In this document: piece after piece, positions 51,866 to 60,870 of the stretch
How positions within the stretch are numbered: the stretch's first letter is position 1
Layout: each line of letters opens with the position of its first letter
Assembly: GCA_037482015.1 (NCBI GenBank)
Contig: JBBFKT010000001.1
Coordinates: 654,584-718,583 of the forward strand
DNA from: Thermodesulforhabdaceae bacterium
GTDB lineage: Bacteria; Desulfobacterota; Syntrophobacteria; Syntrophobacterales; Thermodesulforhabdaceae
Reading direction: 5' to 3'
Length of the DNA stretch: 64,000 nucleotides
The notes under the pieces: model-generated
Told to the model about the DNA's origin: nothing
What the model saw: the letters and a program-made list of their open reading frames with translations, nothing else
Databases searched by the model: none
Translations under genes and position numbers: made by a program

Positions 51866-52295
51866 TGTTGACCCTTATTATAACGTTGTCTAAACCAATG
51901 TGTGCCACAGTGCCTCTTTGGTATATATTGTTTCCTTCTCTGTAGCTCGTGCCGTTAATAAGGCACATTTTATTGCCGTTTACTACAAAGACCCCTGTAA
52001 GACGTATTCTTTCTTTGGGATGTTGGGCAGATTCGGGTATTTTCGCGGCTTCTACTGTCACATCAACAATAAAGGGAGTTTTTTTTGCTGTGTCGTAAAC
52101 GTATTGGCGAGGTTGCGTTTCTTTTTCTTCAACGACTGCCAGAGATGTCTGGGGAATTGATCCCACAAGTGATGGAAAGGTGGGAGGCTTTGCGTATAAT
52201 AACCTTATCGCACCCACAATTCCAAACACTACAACAACCGCTGCAGCGGGTAACCAAATAACAATCCATGGAAGAATCGATCTAAAACGTTCCAT
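51822..52295 (-). CDS. PilP/MshK-like pilus assembly protein
   Basis: A 157-residue protein with one N-terminal transmembrane helix (about 12-34) and a small periplasmic beta domain with IRLTGVFVVNGNKMCLINGTSYREGN and VIIRVNNEEKTLLV, resembling GspC/PilP/MshK HR domains. It likely links inner-membrane complex and secretin. It overlaps both neighbours, the PilO-like gene by 14 bases and the secretin by 44. Confidence 0.75.
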   Translation of the reverse strand: MERFRSILPWIVIWLPAAAVVVVFGIVGAIRLLYAKPPTFPSLVGSIPQTSLAVVEEKETQPRQYVYDTAKKTPFIVDVTVEAAKIPESAQHPKERIRLTGVFVVNGNKMCLINGTSYREGNNIYQRGTVAHIGLDNVIIRVNNEEKTLLVGQEAEI

Positions 52296-52740
52296 GAGTA
52301 AAGGTCACCACCTTGCCTTTTATGCGGGCTGTAGGGACACACTTTTCTTTGCGAGTTAACTTCATATCTTTTATTTCAAGACAGGTTGTTATTTCCATCG
52401 ATTCTAAGAAAAAGAAACCCTGATTTTCGTAAATAGCCGAAAGCTTGCTTAAAAAGCTGTCAAAAGGTTCAAGCAGAATTTCTTCTTCCACAGTGGCTTC
52501 TCTTGGTGGACCAAGACGGCTTAAAGGAATTTCGTAGCGATTGATTTCTTCCACAAATCTTTCAAGAGCGTTCAATTTTTTTTCATCAGCCTGAATAGAT
52601 TTTTCAAGGGCTAGAGCATACCGATAAGCTACAGCTTCTTTTATAGCAAATCCTGAAGCTAAAATTAACAGGCAGAGAACACATATATAAAGTATCAAAA
52701 TTTTACGATGGATGTTCCATACTGCCTGTTCAACTTTCAT
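52282..52740 (-). CDS. PilO/MshJ-like pilus assembly protein
   Basis: A 152-residue protein with one transmembrane helix (about 14-36), a coiled-coil stretch (about 38-70), and a small C-terminal domain. Topology and position between the PilM/N-like and PilP-like genes suggest the PilO/MshJ role in the inner-membrane alignment complex. Sequence identity is not decisive. Confidence 0.65.
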   Translation of the reverse strand: MKVEQAVWNIHRKILILYICVLCLLILASGFAIKEAVAYRYALALEKSIQADEKKLNALERFVEEINRYEIPLSRLGPPREATVEEEILLEPFDSFLSKLSAIYENQGFFFLESMEITTCLEIKDMKLTRKEKCVPTARIKGKVVTFTHGTF

Positions 52741-52796
52741 TTTGGTTTTTTGAGCCCCTTAGAGTTCACCACCGCTTAAATAATTACCATAAAGCG

Positions 52797-54164
52797 TCAC
52801 AATTTCAATTCGAAGTTACATTCAGTTGTGTTCTCACGATCATTAAATCTGAAACCACTTTTTGATACAGAATATCGAGAATGCACCGCTTCCAGAATAT
52901 TTTGAAATACTCGATGAGCTTCCTCGAAATTTGTAATTGCTCCTAACGATATTGTTACGCTGAAGCTTCCAGATTCCCCACCAGAAGTTGTAGCAGGTGA
53001 CGGTGTGATTTGTGGCGTGGGAGCACTACCCGGCTGAGGAAGAGATTTTTTAATCGACATGTGTGTTATCTTGAAATCGGAAGGAATGGTGTTAACGAGC
53101 CAGGCTATAAATTCATCCATTTTGGGTTCACGTTTAAACGCTTCCAGAGAGTTCTTGTAAGCATCCACGAGTTTCAGCTTTTCAAAAGGTATTTTTTTGG
53201 TGAGTTCTTCCGACTTTGTCCTGATAATCTGAGCTTTTACGGTCGTTGATGTTTTTATCTGCTGTTCCTTTCTGAAGAAGTATCCCGCCAGAGCTCCATT
53301 CGTCACCGCCAGGATAGTCATTCCTACGGCAACCTTTTTTGCCCAGCTTAAATGTTTATTCCAGCTAACCCACAGCTTCGGTAACATCATGAATTCCGCT
53401 GGAACCAGTAACGCTCCAAATAGTTCTGGATATTGTGCAATATCTTCTTCGTTAGCGTCAGGACACCATTTTAATCTACTCGGAGAATCTGCTTCTGGAA
53501 TTAATCCCCGAATAGAGCCGAAAACCAGAGTCTTTGTGACATCTAACCCCGTCATGCGGCGGTATTGTCCAGCGGCAAGATCGATTTCTTCTTTAATGGC
53601 AACATCAGACAATCCCAGAAACTCGTCAAATTTTATACTCCTCAAATACCTTATTCCTGCGGAATCTGTTATTATAATCCATCCGCTTTTTTCATCTCCA
53701 TGAACGGCGATAACACTTTCATTCGGAACTTGATCAAGCACGAATGCAGACGTTGCAATAGCCGTATGGAATAAGCTTCTAGGACCTATGCGGTATTTTA
53801 TTAACTGATCAAGAAGTAGATCACGTTGATCTGGATCTACAGCACAAATTGAACATTCAACATACATACCTCTTTCTGTTTCCGGTTTATAAAATATTTC
53901 GGGAGAATTTCTAAAAATTCCAATTCTTTCAACTCGTTCTACCAATTGAATTCTAATGGCTTCAGGAGGCCCTTTGGTGACTCTTTCTCGAGCGTAGTGG
54001 AAAGGCTGAATATCCGCCACCACAGTCACATTTTGCCTTCCTGAAAGCTCTTCAGGATTGAAAGATTTTACCCGGGAACAAGAAAATTGCCCCTTTCTTT
54101 TTTTCTTAAATTCAAGACCCCAAAAAGAGTTTCCCCGCTGCGTGGCAACCAGAATATCGCTCAT
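52797..54164 (-). CDS. PilM/PilN-like (MshI) pilus assembly protein
   Basis: About 455 residues from MSDILVATQRGN. The N-terminal 270 residues look like an actin-like PilM fold (VIAVHGDEKSGWIIITDSAGIRYLRSIKF). One transmembrane helix follows (about 275-298), then a periplasmic PilN-like region with coiled coil and a Pro/Ser/Thr-rich loop. The combined form matches MshI. I choose ATG 54164 because its ATGA overlaps the stop of the ATPase gene; an extension upstream is antifamily. Confidence 0.8.
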   Translation of the reverse strand: MSDILVATQRGNSFWGLEFKKKRKGQFSCSRVKSFNPEELSGRQNVTVVADIQPFHYARERVTKGPPEAIRIQLVERVERIGIFRNSPEIFYKPETERGMYVECSICAVDPDQRDLLLDQLIKYRIGPRSLFHTAIATSAFVLDQVPNESVIAVHGDEKSGWIIITDSAGIRYLRSIKFDEFLGLSDVAIKEEIDLAAGQYRRMTGLDVTKTLVFGSIRGLIPEADSPSRLKWCPDANEEDIAQYPELFGALLVPAEFMMLPKLWVSWNKHLSWAKKVAVGMTILAVTNGALAGYFFRKEQQIKTSTTVKAQIIRTKSEELTKKIPFEKLKLVDAYKNSLEAFKREPKMDEFIAWLVNTIPSDFKITHMSIKKSLPQPGSAPTPQITPSPATTSGGESGSFSVTISLGAITNFEEAHRVFQNILEAVHSRYSVSKSGFRFNDRENTTECNFELKL

Positions 54165-55099
54165 GGTCTTTTCCCCAAAAACCACCAGATGAGAAAGCCG
54201 ACAAAAACCAAAGCCAATCCCGATAGGCAAATCAATCCCACAGTGACCCAATTCCAGGAACTTCCTTTAATCCCGGTATCGTCAAGCGTGGGACCAAGAG
54301 ATCGAACTGCCTCTTTTACAATATCTTTTGTGAGTCTTCGCTGAAACTTTGCCGCCATAACAAGTAAAGATCTGTCCATTACTTTGTTTATAAGTCTGGG
54401 TATTCCCCTGGTAGTGCGATGTAATATCTTTTCAACCCCCTTTTCTATCGGGATATGACTTCCTCCGGCTCTTCCTAGCCTGTGTTGAATATACCAAATC
54501 ATTTCATCGGATGACAGATGAGCCACATGTTCCCAAACACTGATCCGTTGAGCAAGCTGAGATAGTTCAGGCGATTTAAGTTTAGATGCGAGTGAAGGCT
54601 GGCCCACCATAAGTATCTGAAAAAGTTTCCTGTCTTCCAGTTCCAGATTTGATAAAAGTCTTATTTCTTCAATACTTGAAAGTGGAAGATTTTGCGCTTC
54701 GTCTATTACAAGAAGTAGTCTTTTTCCCTTGTTTACAAGATCCAGCAGATAATCGCGGAATTTTTTTACAAGTCGTTCTTTGGTATCTGAAGGGTTAAAA
54801 TCTACCCCAAGATCCTCAAGTATAGCCTGAAGAAGTTCCTTTGGTTCGAGGGTAGGAGCAATAATAAGAGCTGTTTCAAAATTTGGGTCGAGCTCTTTTA
54901 AGAGAACTCTCAGTAACATCGTTTTGCCTGCTCCGGGATCCCCTGTTACGACAATGAACCCTTCGCCTCTATCTATGCCGTATTTCATTACTTCAAGGAC
55001 AGCTTTGTGCTTTGAAGATGGAAAGAAATACCGGGTGTCGGGCGTGAGCCGAAAGGGGTGGTCGCTCAGTCCAAAAAAAGATAGATAATCACCAGGCAT
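54161..55099 (-). CDS. mshM: ExeA/MshM-like AAA ATPase
   Basis: A 312-residue protein. The AAA core has Walker A GDPGAGKT (53-60), Walker B LLVIDEAQNLP (about 130), and a sensor region. A C-terminal transmembrane helix (about 286-309) follows without a peptidoglycan-binding domain. ExeA/GspA relatives open the cell wall for secretin assembly. It overlaps the GspF gene end by one base and the next gene by four. Confidence 0.9.
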   Translation of the reverse strand: MPGDYLSFFGLSDHPFRLTPDTRYFFPSSKHKAVLEVMKYGIDRGEGFIVVTGDPGAGKTMLLRVLLKELDPNFETALIIAPTLEPKELLQAILEDLGVDFNPSDTKERLVKKFRDYLLDLVNKGKRLLLVIDEAQNLPLSSIEEIRLLSNLELEDRKLFQILMVGQPSLASKLKSPELSQLAQRISVWEHVAHLSSDEMIWYIQHRLGRAGGSHIPIEKGVEKILHRTTRGIPRLINKVMDRSLLVMAAKFQRRLTKDIVKEAVRSLGPTLDDTGIKGSSWNWVTVGLICLSGLALVFVGFLIWWFLGKRP

Positions 55100-56301
55100 T
55101 AGTAAGCCTTCCCTATAGCCGATATTAGTTCATACACAGGACCCATAAGTGCAACTACTATGATGAGAAATACTATGCCCACTACGGTTATGAGCAGAGG
55201 CTCAATAATTTTGGGTAAAGCCTCTACAAATTCAATAAGCTTTTTGTAGTAGAAATCTCCAAGGATCTTAAGTTGTTCCGGGAGTTTCCCACTTTCCTCC
55301 CCTATTCGCATAATGCGAATTTCCATGGGTTTGAAAAATTTTGTTCGATCACATGATTCTGAAAACATGCGACCTGCCTGAATATCTTCAGATATAGAAG
55401 GAATTATCCGCTTCATTATCCTGCTTTCGACGCTTTCCGCCATGATTTTTAGCCCCGTGAGAATATCTATCCCCGCTTCCAGTATTAGACTGAGGTATTC
55501 GAAAAAGAAAGCCATTATAGAAAGCCGCTTTGCATTCCGTAATATGGGAACCTTAAGAAGAAATTGCTCTGTCCTGTAGCCTATGGGTTCATAAATTCTT
55601 GCAAGAGCTATCCATATCGCTATCAGGGCAACCAGTGCAGGAGCAACAAGCCAGTATTGTTTAAGTATTTTAACGACTTCCATGAGAATTCTCGTTGCCA
55701 GAGGAAGACGTATATGCATTTCCTGAAAGACCGCAAAGATTTTGGGAAGAACGTAGAAAAACCAGACCCCCAGAGCAATACCAATGGCGCTTACTACAAA
55801 GGCGGGATAGATCATTGCTCTGTTACTTTGAGTGATGATTTCGTGAACTCTGGTTAAATGCGCAGCAGCTTCAGACATTGCGGTTTCTAGCTTTCCGGTC
55901 GCTTCGCCTATTGCGGCAAGATTTCTAACAATGGGGGGAAAGACTTTTTTGTGTTGTTCAAGACTTTCGGCAAAAGACATTCCACTTCGTATATCGGTAA
56001 CGACCCGCCTTAGAGTCCTGGCAAGGACTTTGTGTTCAGTCATGGCGGCAATATCTTCAAGCCCCTGAATAATAGGAACCCCAGCTGATATCAAAAATGA
56101 AAGATTTCTGCACATCTCAGCCATTTCAAGCCGTGAAACCTTTTTTTCTGGAAGTAAGCGCCTTTCCCTTTTGTAGGAAAGTAGAAGTTTTCCTTCCGTT
56201 CGCAGTCTGGCGATCAGTTCGCGAATATCCTCGCAGTCGTCCCTCTCAACGCTTATACTTCCAGTTCCTGGATCAAAGGCTTTATACCTGATAAGGGGCA
56301 T
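55099..56301 (-). CDS. mshG: Type II secretion GspF / pilus platform protein (MshG-like)
   Basis: A 400-residue inner-membrane platform. Two cytoplasmic GspF repeats (the first with ISAGVPIIQGLEDIAAMTEHKVLARTL, the second with LILEAGIDILTGLKIMAESVESR) are joined by transmembrane helices near 168-190, 215-240 and 370-395. It couples the ATPase to pilin assembly. It begins 7 bases after the ATPase gene. Confidence 0.94.
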   Translation of the reverse strand: MPLIRYKAFDPGTGSISVERDDCEDIRELIARLRTEGKLLLSYKRERRLLPEKKVSRLEMAEMCRNLSFLISAGVPIIQGLEDIAAMTEHKVLARTLRRVVTDIRSGMSFAESLEQHKKVFPPIVRNLAAIGEATGKLETAMSEAAAHLTRVHEIITQSNRAMIYPAFVVSAIGIALGVWFFYVLPKIFAVFQEMHIRLPLATRILMEVVKILKQYWLVAPALVALIAIWIALARIYEPIGYRTEQFLLKVPILRNAKRLSIMAFFFEYLSLILEAGIDILTGLKIMAESVESRIMKRIIPSISEDIQAGRMFSESCDRTKFFKPMEIRIMRIGEESGKLPEQLKILGDFYYKKLIEFVEALPKIIEPLLITVVGIVFLIIVVALMGPVYELISAIGKAY

Positions 56302-56308
56302 GACGCCG

Positions 56309-57946
56309 TTATCCTAAAACTCTGTTGGCTTCTTCAACGGTTGTTATCCCGGAAAGAATCTTTTGTTTAGCGCTCTCTCTAAGATCTTGAAAATTTTCCT
56401 CTTTCAGCACATCAAGCATTGCAGTAATCGTAGCATTTTCAGCAATGAGCTTCTGCAGTCTTTCAGAAACGATGATGATTTCAGTAATTGAAGTTCTCCC
56501 TATGTAACCTTTTCCGCGACAGTGCTGGCATCCTTTACCGTGGTAGTATTCTCCTTCAGGGGGAAGGTTGAATTTTGCAAGAAGCCTGGTTTCAGGCTTA
56601 TAAAGTTCTTTACAATGAGGACAAATAGTTCGGACGAGGCGCTGGGCAGTTATCCCGAGAAGCGTGGATGCAAGCATTTCCGGGGTTATTCCAAACTCTC
56701 TCAATCTTGGAATTGCCGAAATGGCGTTGTTAGCGTGAACTGTGGACAGAAGAAGATGCCCGGTTAGCGCGGCTCTTATAGCCATTTGAGCAGTCTTTTC
56801 ATCACGGATTTCTCCTACAAGAATAACATCAGGATCCTGCCGCATAAAATGACGGATAGCCGTTGAAAAATCATAACCGATTTCTTCCAGGGTCTGAGTT
56901 TGTCGGATTAGAGGAAAGTTATATTCTATGGGATTTTCCACAGTAAGAACGTTGAGATGAATTACGTCAATCATTCGAAGAGCGGAGTAAAGGGTTGTCG
57001 TCTTTCCGCTACCTGTTGGACCTGTAACCAGCACCATCCCGTAAGGCTTTCGAAAAAGTTCTTCCAGTTTGGCAACTTCAGCAGAGCTGAATCCAAGTGA
57101 TGAAAGATGAAGAATTGTGGAACGTGTGGGAAGAAGGCGAATGACCAGGTTTTCTCCACGTGGTAGCTGAACGGTTGAAACCCTGAGATCATAGGACTCG
57201 CCGAGGAATTCAAAGCTCATTCTACCATCCTGAGGGAGACGCCGTTCGGCTATGTCCATTCCTGAGCGAACTTTAATAGCACTGACAAGTCGGCTGTGAA
57301 CGGTTATGGGAAAGACAAAGGCTAAATCCAGCAGTCCATCGATTCGGTAGAATATTCTTGAGGTTTGAGCAGTTGGAGAAATATGTATGTCTGTTGCTCT
57401 GTTCACTATGCCGAGCACAAGTATGTTTCTTATCAGATCATCTACCGGGATGTTCGCTGATGGATTGCGAACGAGAGTTTGTTGAATTTTTTCTATTTCT
57501 TTGTCCACGGGAGTTTCAAGAAAATAGTAATGCCATTCGATCATTTTTTTTAGTTCGTTTTCAGGAGCGATAAAAGGCTTAAATCTCGCTCCCGCAAAAG
57601 ATGTTATGCCTTCTATAGCAACTTGATCAAAAGGATCGCTGATTGCTACGTGGAGAGCTCCTTTTTCGAGAGCAAAGGGAAGAACGGTGCGATCGCGAGC
57701 AAACCTTGCGGGTATTTTTGCAAGTGCTGCAGGGTCTGGATTTACGGTTCTCGTGTCTAAAAAATCCATGTTAGCCTGTTTTGCAACGACTTTGGCGATT
57801 TCAAAGTCCGTAACTATGCCTATGCGAGTAAGCACTTCACCCAGTCGCTCGCCGGTGGCTTTCTGTTCTTTAAGAGCGAACTCAATGTGCTCTTCTCTTA
57901 TGAATCCTTCTTCTTTAAGGATCTGTCCTATTGGTTTTTTTTGCAT
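56309..57946 (-). CDS. mshE: Pilus assembly ATPase with MshEN c-di-GMP-binding domain
   Basis: A 545-residue extension ATPase. The N-terminal MshEN domain has tandem 24-residue motifs, PIGQILKEEGFIREEHIEFA.. at 6-28 and RLGEVLTRIGIVTDFEIAKV.. at 34-57, which fit the c-di-GMP-binding pattern known from MshE. Walker A GPTGSGKTTT lies near 312; the VGEIRDEKTAQMA box and CPHC/CQHC zinc pair (about 440 and 472) follow. It energises pilin assembly. Confidence 0.95.
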   Translation of the reverse strand: MQKKPIGQILKEEGFIREEHIEFALKEQKATGERLGEVLTRIGIVTDFEIAKVVAKQANMDFLDTRTVNPDPAALAKIPARFARDRTVLPFALEKGALHVAISDPFDQVAIEGITSFAGARFKPFIAPENELKKMIEWHYYFLETPVDKEIEKIQQTLVRNPSANIPVDDLIRNILVLGIVNRATDIHISPTAQTSRIFYRIDGLLDLAFVFPITVHSRLVSAIKVRSGMDIAERRLPQDGRMSFEFLGESYDLRVSTVQLPRGENLVIRLLPTRSTILHLSSLGFSSAEVAKLEELFRKPYGMVLVTGPTGSGKTTTLYSALRMIDVIHLNVLTVENPIEYNFPLIRQTQTLEEIGYDFSTAIRHFMRQDPDVILVGEIRDEKTAQMAIRAALTGHLLLSTVHANNAISAIPRLREFGITPEMLASTLLGITAQRLVRTICPHCKELYKPETRLLAKFNLPPEGEYYHGKGCQHCRGKGYIGRTSITEIIIVSERLQKLIAENATITAMLDVLKEENFQDLRESAKQKILSGITTVEEANRVLG

Positions 57947-57949
57947 AGC

Positions 57950-58132
57950 TCAGCGCGATCGCCTGAAAAAGAATAATGCTACAAAAATAGCGCCGATTAC
58001 GGTTGATATAATGCCCGCAAAAACCTGGTTAACAACCCTTTCGAAGGATGCTTCCGGCGAAACCGAATATAGTAAGCCATAGCCAGTTCCTTGAAGTATT
58101 ATACCAGCGATAAGTATTACGCTGTTTCGCAC
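57950..58132 (-). CDS. Small membrane protein in the pilus operon
   Basis: A 60-residue protein with two predicted hydrophobic helices (about 4-24 and 38-55) and a basic C-terminus (FFRRSR). It lies between the pilin and ATPase genes, three bases from the latter. I recognise no family. Conserved order with the operon would support a role in pilus assembly. Confidence 0.6.
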   Translation of the reverse strand: MRNSVILIAGIILQGTGYGLLYSVSPEASFERVVNQVFAGIISTVIGAIFVALFFFRRSR

Positions 58133-58183
58133 TTATGACGACCCTAGTAGTGTTATTACTTGGAGATTTTTCAGCTTAAGGGA

Positions 58184-58207
58184 GGATAAGGCAAAAACGC
58201 CTTATCC
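58184..58207. repeat. Hairpin downstream of the pilin gene
   Basis: GGATAAGGC (58184-58192) and GCCTTATCC (58199-58207) form a perfect 9-base-pair stem with a 6-base loop. On the transcribed minus strand no T-run follows, so it more likely protects or processes the pilin mRNA end than terminates it. It could give more pilin than downstream products. Confidence 0.55.
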
Positions 58208-58251
58208 GTTCCTTAATAGAGTTAGCTTAACATATGCTTGCGAAAAGCTAG

Positions 58252-58851
58252 CTAGAGCCTGAAATAGAGATCGTATACTCCGCTAGGAGTTGTATTATAA
58301 TTACCCGATCCCCTTATACTCCCACTATTATAAGTTCCATCATCATACATCTGATCCAGCATTTGGCATATATCTCCTGGCATATTGTCAAAAGCTATCC
58401 ACATCGTTGTAAGTCCCGGAATGCCTGTGTATCCAATTCCAATGCTTCCACCGAAAACATTTGATGGCGCTCTCGTGCCTTCGTTTGCATCTGTGGGACC
58501 TGTTAGAATGTTAGCTAATCTCATGTGAAGCCATGCCTGGCATGTTTCTGTTGTAACTCCGGCACCACACCCAAGAGTAAATCCGTCGATTATTCCGTCG
58601 TTATCTCCATTTGTTGCAACCGGCCAGCGAGATTGCGCAGTGTTATCATCTCCAGGATATTTGCCGTATCTATCGTAATAGGTGTAAACAGCTGCTAGAA
58701 TCTCACGGTATTGGTTGTAAGCTCTCTTAATTTTCGCATTTGTTATCAACTCCTGTCCCTTAAGAACCGCTCCAAGAATGATCCCGATAATAACCAGAAC
58801 AATGGCAAGTTCAACGAGAGTGAAACCTTTTTGATTCTTGTTGAGATTCAT
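58252..58851 (-). CDS. Major type IV prepilin
   Basis: A 199-residue prepilin. A short leader MNLNKNQKG precedes FTLVELAIVLVIIGIILGA, the type IV N-terminal helix with Gly at -1, Phe +1 and Glu +5. The globular part has two cysteine pairs and many Gly, Asn and Thr residues. It is the first gene of the pilus operon and its promoter region is unusually structured. Confidence 0.95.
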   Translation of the reverse strand: MNLNKNQKGFTLVELAIVLVIIGIILGAVLKGQELITNAKIKRAYNQYREILAAVYTYYDRYGKYPGDDNTAQSRWPVATNGDNDGIIDGFTLGCGAGVTTETCQAWLHMRLANILTGPTDANEGTRAPSNVFGGSIGIGYTGIPGLTTMWIAFDNMPGDICQMLDQMYDDGTYNSGSIRGSGNYNTTPSGVYDLYFRL

Positions 58852-58911
58852 AAGCTAACCTCCTTCTACCTGATTTTAGATCATTTCGCTTAAGCCGCCA
58901 ATTTAGTATTT

Positions 58912-58929
58912 AAGCATAAAACATACCAA
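58912..58929 (-). promoter_or_regulatory. Candidate sigma-54 promoter for the pilin operon
   Basis: On the minus strand TTGGTATGTTTTATGC has GG (58926-58927) and GC (58914-58915) separated by 10 bases, as the -24/-12 sigma-54 pattern requires. It lies about 60 bases upstream of the pilin start. rpoN is in the same window. Consensus beyond GG/GC is moderate. Confidence 0.4.
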
Positions 58930-58945
58930 TGTGAGGAAGTCGGTT

Positions 58946-58999
58946 GCGCCACTGGATATGCACTCTCACCACCATGGCGCCCATATGGGCAGTGAGAGT
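58946..58999. repeat. Nested inverted repeats between pilin and lectin-pilin genes
   Basis: Within the 240-base divergent gap, GCGCCA (58946-58951) faces TGGCGC (58975-58980), ACTCTCAC (58962-58969) faces GTGAGAGT (58992-58999), and GCCCATATGGGC (58979-58990) is a perfect palindrome. The arms interlock, so alternative folds exclude each other. This may be a regulator site controlling both genes. Function is inferred. Confidence 0.55.
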
Positions 59000-59091
59000 A
59001 CCCCCTTCCTTAGTTTTCATATTGCCATGGAAGTTATAAAATGTCAAAAAAACGATAAAGGTTTTCACTAAAGTCATAAGAGGAGGATGAC

Positions 59092-60870
59092 ATGGTTGCT
59101 GGCCGTAGCAAGGGAGTTACCCTTATTGAGATGGCTATCGTCCTGGTCGTTATAGGTTTACTTGTTAGCCTTGGAGCAAGCCTTATTGGACCTCTTACCA
59201 AGCGAGCGAAAGTAACAGAAACAAAGGAAATAGTCGATGCCGCAGTAGAAGCTGTGATAGGGTTTGGTGCTAAAAATTATCGCCTTCCAACAAATTCTGA
59301 GTTTCCTCAGGTTGTGAGAACCTCTAAAGATGCTTGGGGAAAGGATCTTTTATATTTTATGGATTCCAATCTTATAAATGTCCCCCAAAATCCAGCGGAA
59401 GGTATCTGTGGCAAGAGAGAAACACAGCTAATTGTCTGTCGAGATGCTAACTGCACAGCTCAAGCTCAGGTTCAAAATGTAGCCTTTCTTGTTGTAAGCG
59501 GCGACGGAAATTTCAATGTCCAGACGGGACATCTTACATCTTCCCCGTGTCCTGCAGGCAAAACATGCTACCGAGTTTACGATCAGGGTGTTCCAGATGT
59601 AGATGACTATCCCAACGACTTCCTGAGGCAGGAAGATTATGACGATATTGTCAAGTGGGTGACTATCGACGAACTTCGCATCAAAGCGGGCTGTCAGGGT
59701 GCTCCTTTGAAAATCCTTAATAATGAACTGCCTTATGGCTACGTTAGTAGCCAGTATAATGCCACCGTTTTCGCTGAAGGCGGAGCGCCTTTTACCTCAG
59801 GAGGCAGATACAGATGGTGTCGTCAGGGGGATAATCCACCTGGTCTAAACTTCAGTCCAAATACTTTCTCATCCGATTGTCAAAACCTTCCTGAAAGTTC
59901 ATGGGGGCAGGCTGATACTCTGACAATTACCGGCACACCTTCCCAGCCGGGTAGCTATTCCTTAATGTTTTTTGTAAGAGACAGTCAGGGATCCATAGCC
60001 CAGAAAACTCTGGTTTTAACTATTCATCCCCAGCAGTCTTCTTCTGGAAGTAGTGGTCCCATTGGAGCCCAGGTAAGCTTTGCAAATAACATAGGGCAAT
60101 TTAACGAATCAGAAAGTAGCCCCTCGGCAGTGCAAATAAACACTTCCAACAACACCATTATACTGGGTGGAGGACAAACATGGACTTACGGTTGTTCATG
60201 GTTTCCTACAAGCTATCAACTTTCAGGAAAGACGATGAGAGCCTATTTTCAATTCAGATTTTCGCCTCCAGACACTTCACCTAATTCAACAACTTATGCC
60301 GACGGATTTACCTTCACTTTGATTGATGCGAACGCACAATCAAACACATGTGGCAGTGCAGGTGTAGATATAGGGTTTGGTGGAATTACATATCAAAGCA
60401 TTGCTCTTGAAATAGATACATATCCTAATGGAACAGGATGGCGTAATGATCCATCACCTTATAACCATGCTGCTTTAGTCTTTAATGGTAGTAACACACA
60501 CGGGACAGGTTTAAATCCTTCCTGCTCGAATACATCTCCTGCAGGATGTTTATATAAACAAGGGTCACCTACATGGCTTGAAGATGGAGCAACTCATACG
60601 GTAAGAGTGGAAATACATACAAGATGCACTAATAATTGCAATCAATGTGACCAGCCTGGACAGGGAAATGACAATGCTTTGATAAAAGTCTGGATCGACT
60701 GTAGCAACTGTAACGATCTTACGCAGGATTTTTCTTCTTCTCCTCCTGATTTAAGACACTGCTATGATCTTCCTTCACAATTAAATAATGTGAAATTTGG
60801 CTTTACAGAAGGGACAGGTGGTGCGAACCAGACTGTTGAATTATCAAATTTTGGAATAGGTTTTTACTAA
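59092..60870 (+). CDS. Prepilin fused to Ig-like and L-type lectin domains
   Basis: A 592-residue secreted protein. The leader MVAGRSKG precedes VTLIEMAIVLVVIGLLVS with Glu at +5, a class III prepilin N-terminus. Residues to about 200 form a pilin-like head. About 205-313 looks like an Ig-like (putative He_PIG) domain, then a Ser/Gly linker. About 326-592 matches an L-type (legume) lectin: ADGFTFTL (403-410), GFGG (428-431), ALEIDTYPN (metal-binding E440 and D442), NDPSPYNHAALV (452-463) and EDGATHTVRVEI. AGGAGG precedes the ATG. Confidence 0.9.
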   Translation: MVAGRSKGVTLIEMAIVLVVIGLLVSLGASLIGPLTKRAKVTETKEIVDAAVEAVIGFGAKNYRLPTNSEFPQVVRTSKDAWGKDLLYFMDSNLINVPQNPAEGICGKRETQLIVCRDANCTAQAQVQNVAFLVVSGDGNFNVQTGHLTSSPCPAGKTCYRVYDQGVPDVDDYPNDFLRQEDYDDIVKWVTIDELRIKAGCQGAPLKILNNELPYGYVSSQYNATVFAEGGAPFTSGGRYRWCRQGDNPPGLNFSPNTFSSDCQNLPESSWGQADTLTITGTPSQPGSYSLMFFVRDSQGSIAQKTLVLTIHPQQSSSGSSGPIGAQVSFANNIGQFNESESSPSAVQINTSNNTIILGGGQTWTYGCSWFPTSYQLSGKTMRAYFQFRFSPPDTSPNSTTYADGFTFTLIDANAQSNTCGSAGVDIGFGGITYQSIALEIDTYPNGTGWRNDPSPYNHAALVFNGSNTHGTGLNPSCSNTSPAGCLYKQGSPTWLEDGATHTVRVEIHTRCTNNCNQCDQPGQGNDNALIKVWIDCSNCNDLTQDFSSSPPDLRHCYDLPSQLNNVKFGFTEGTGGANQTVELSNFGIGFY

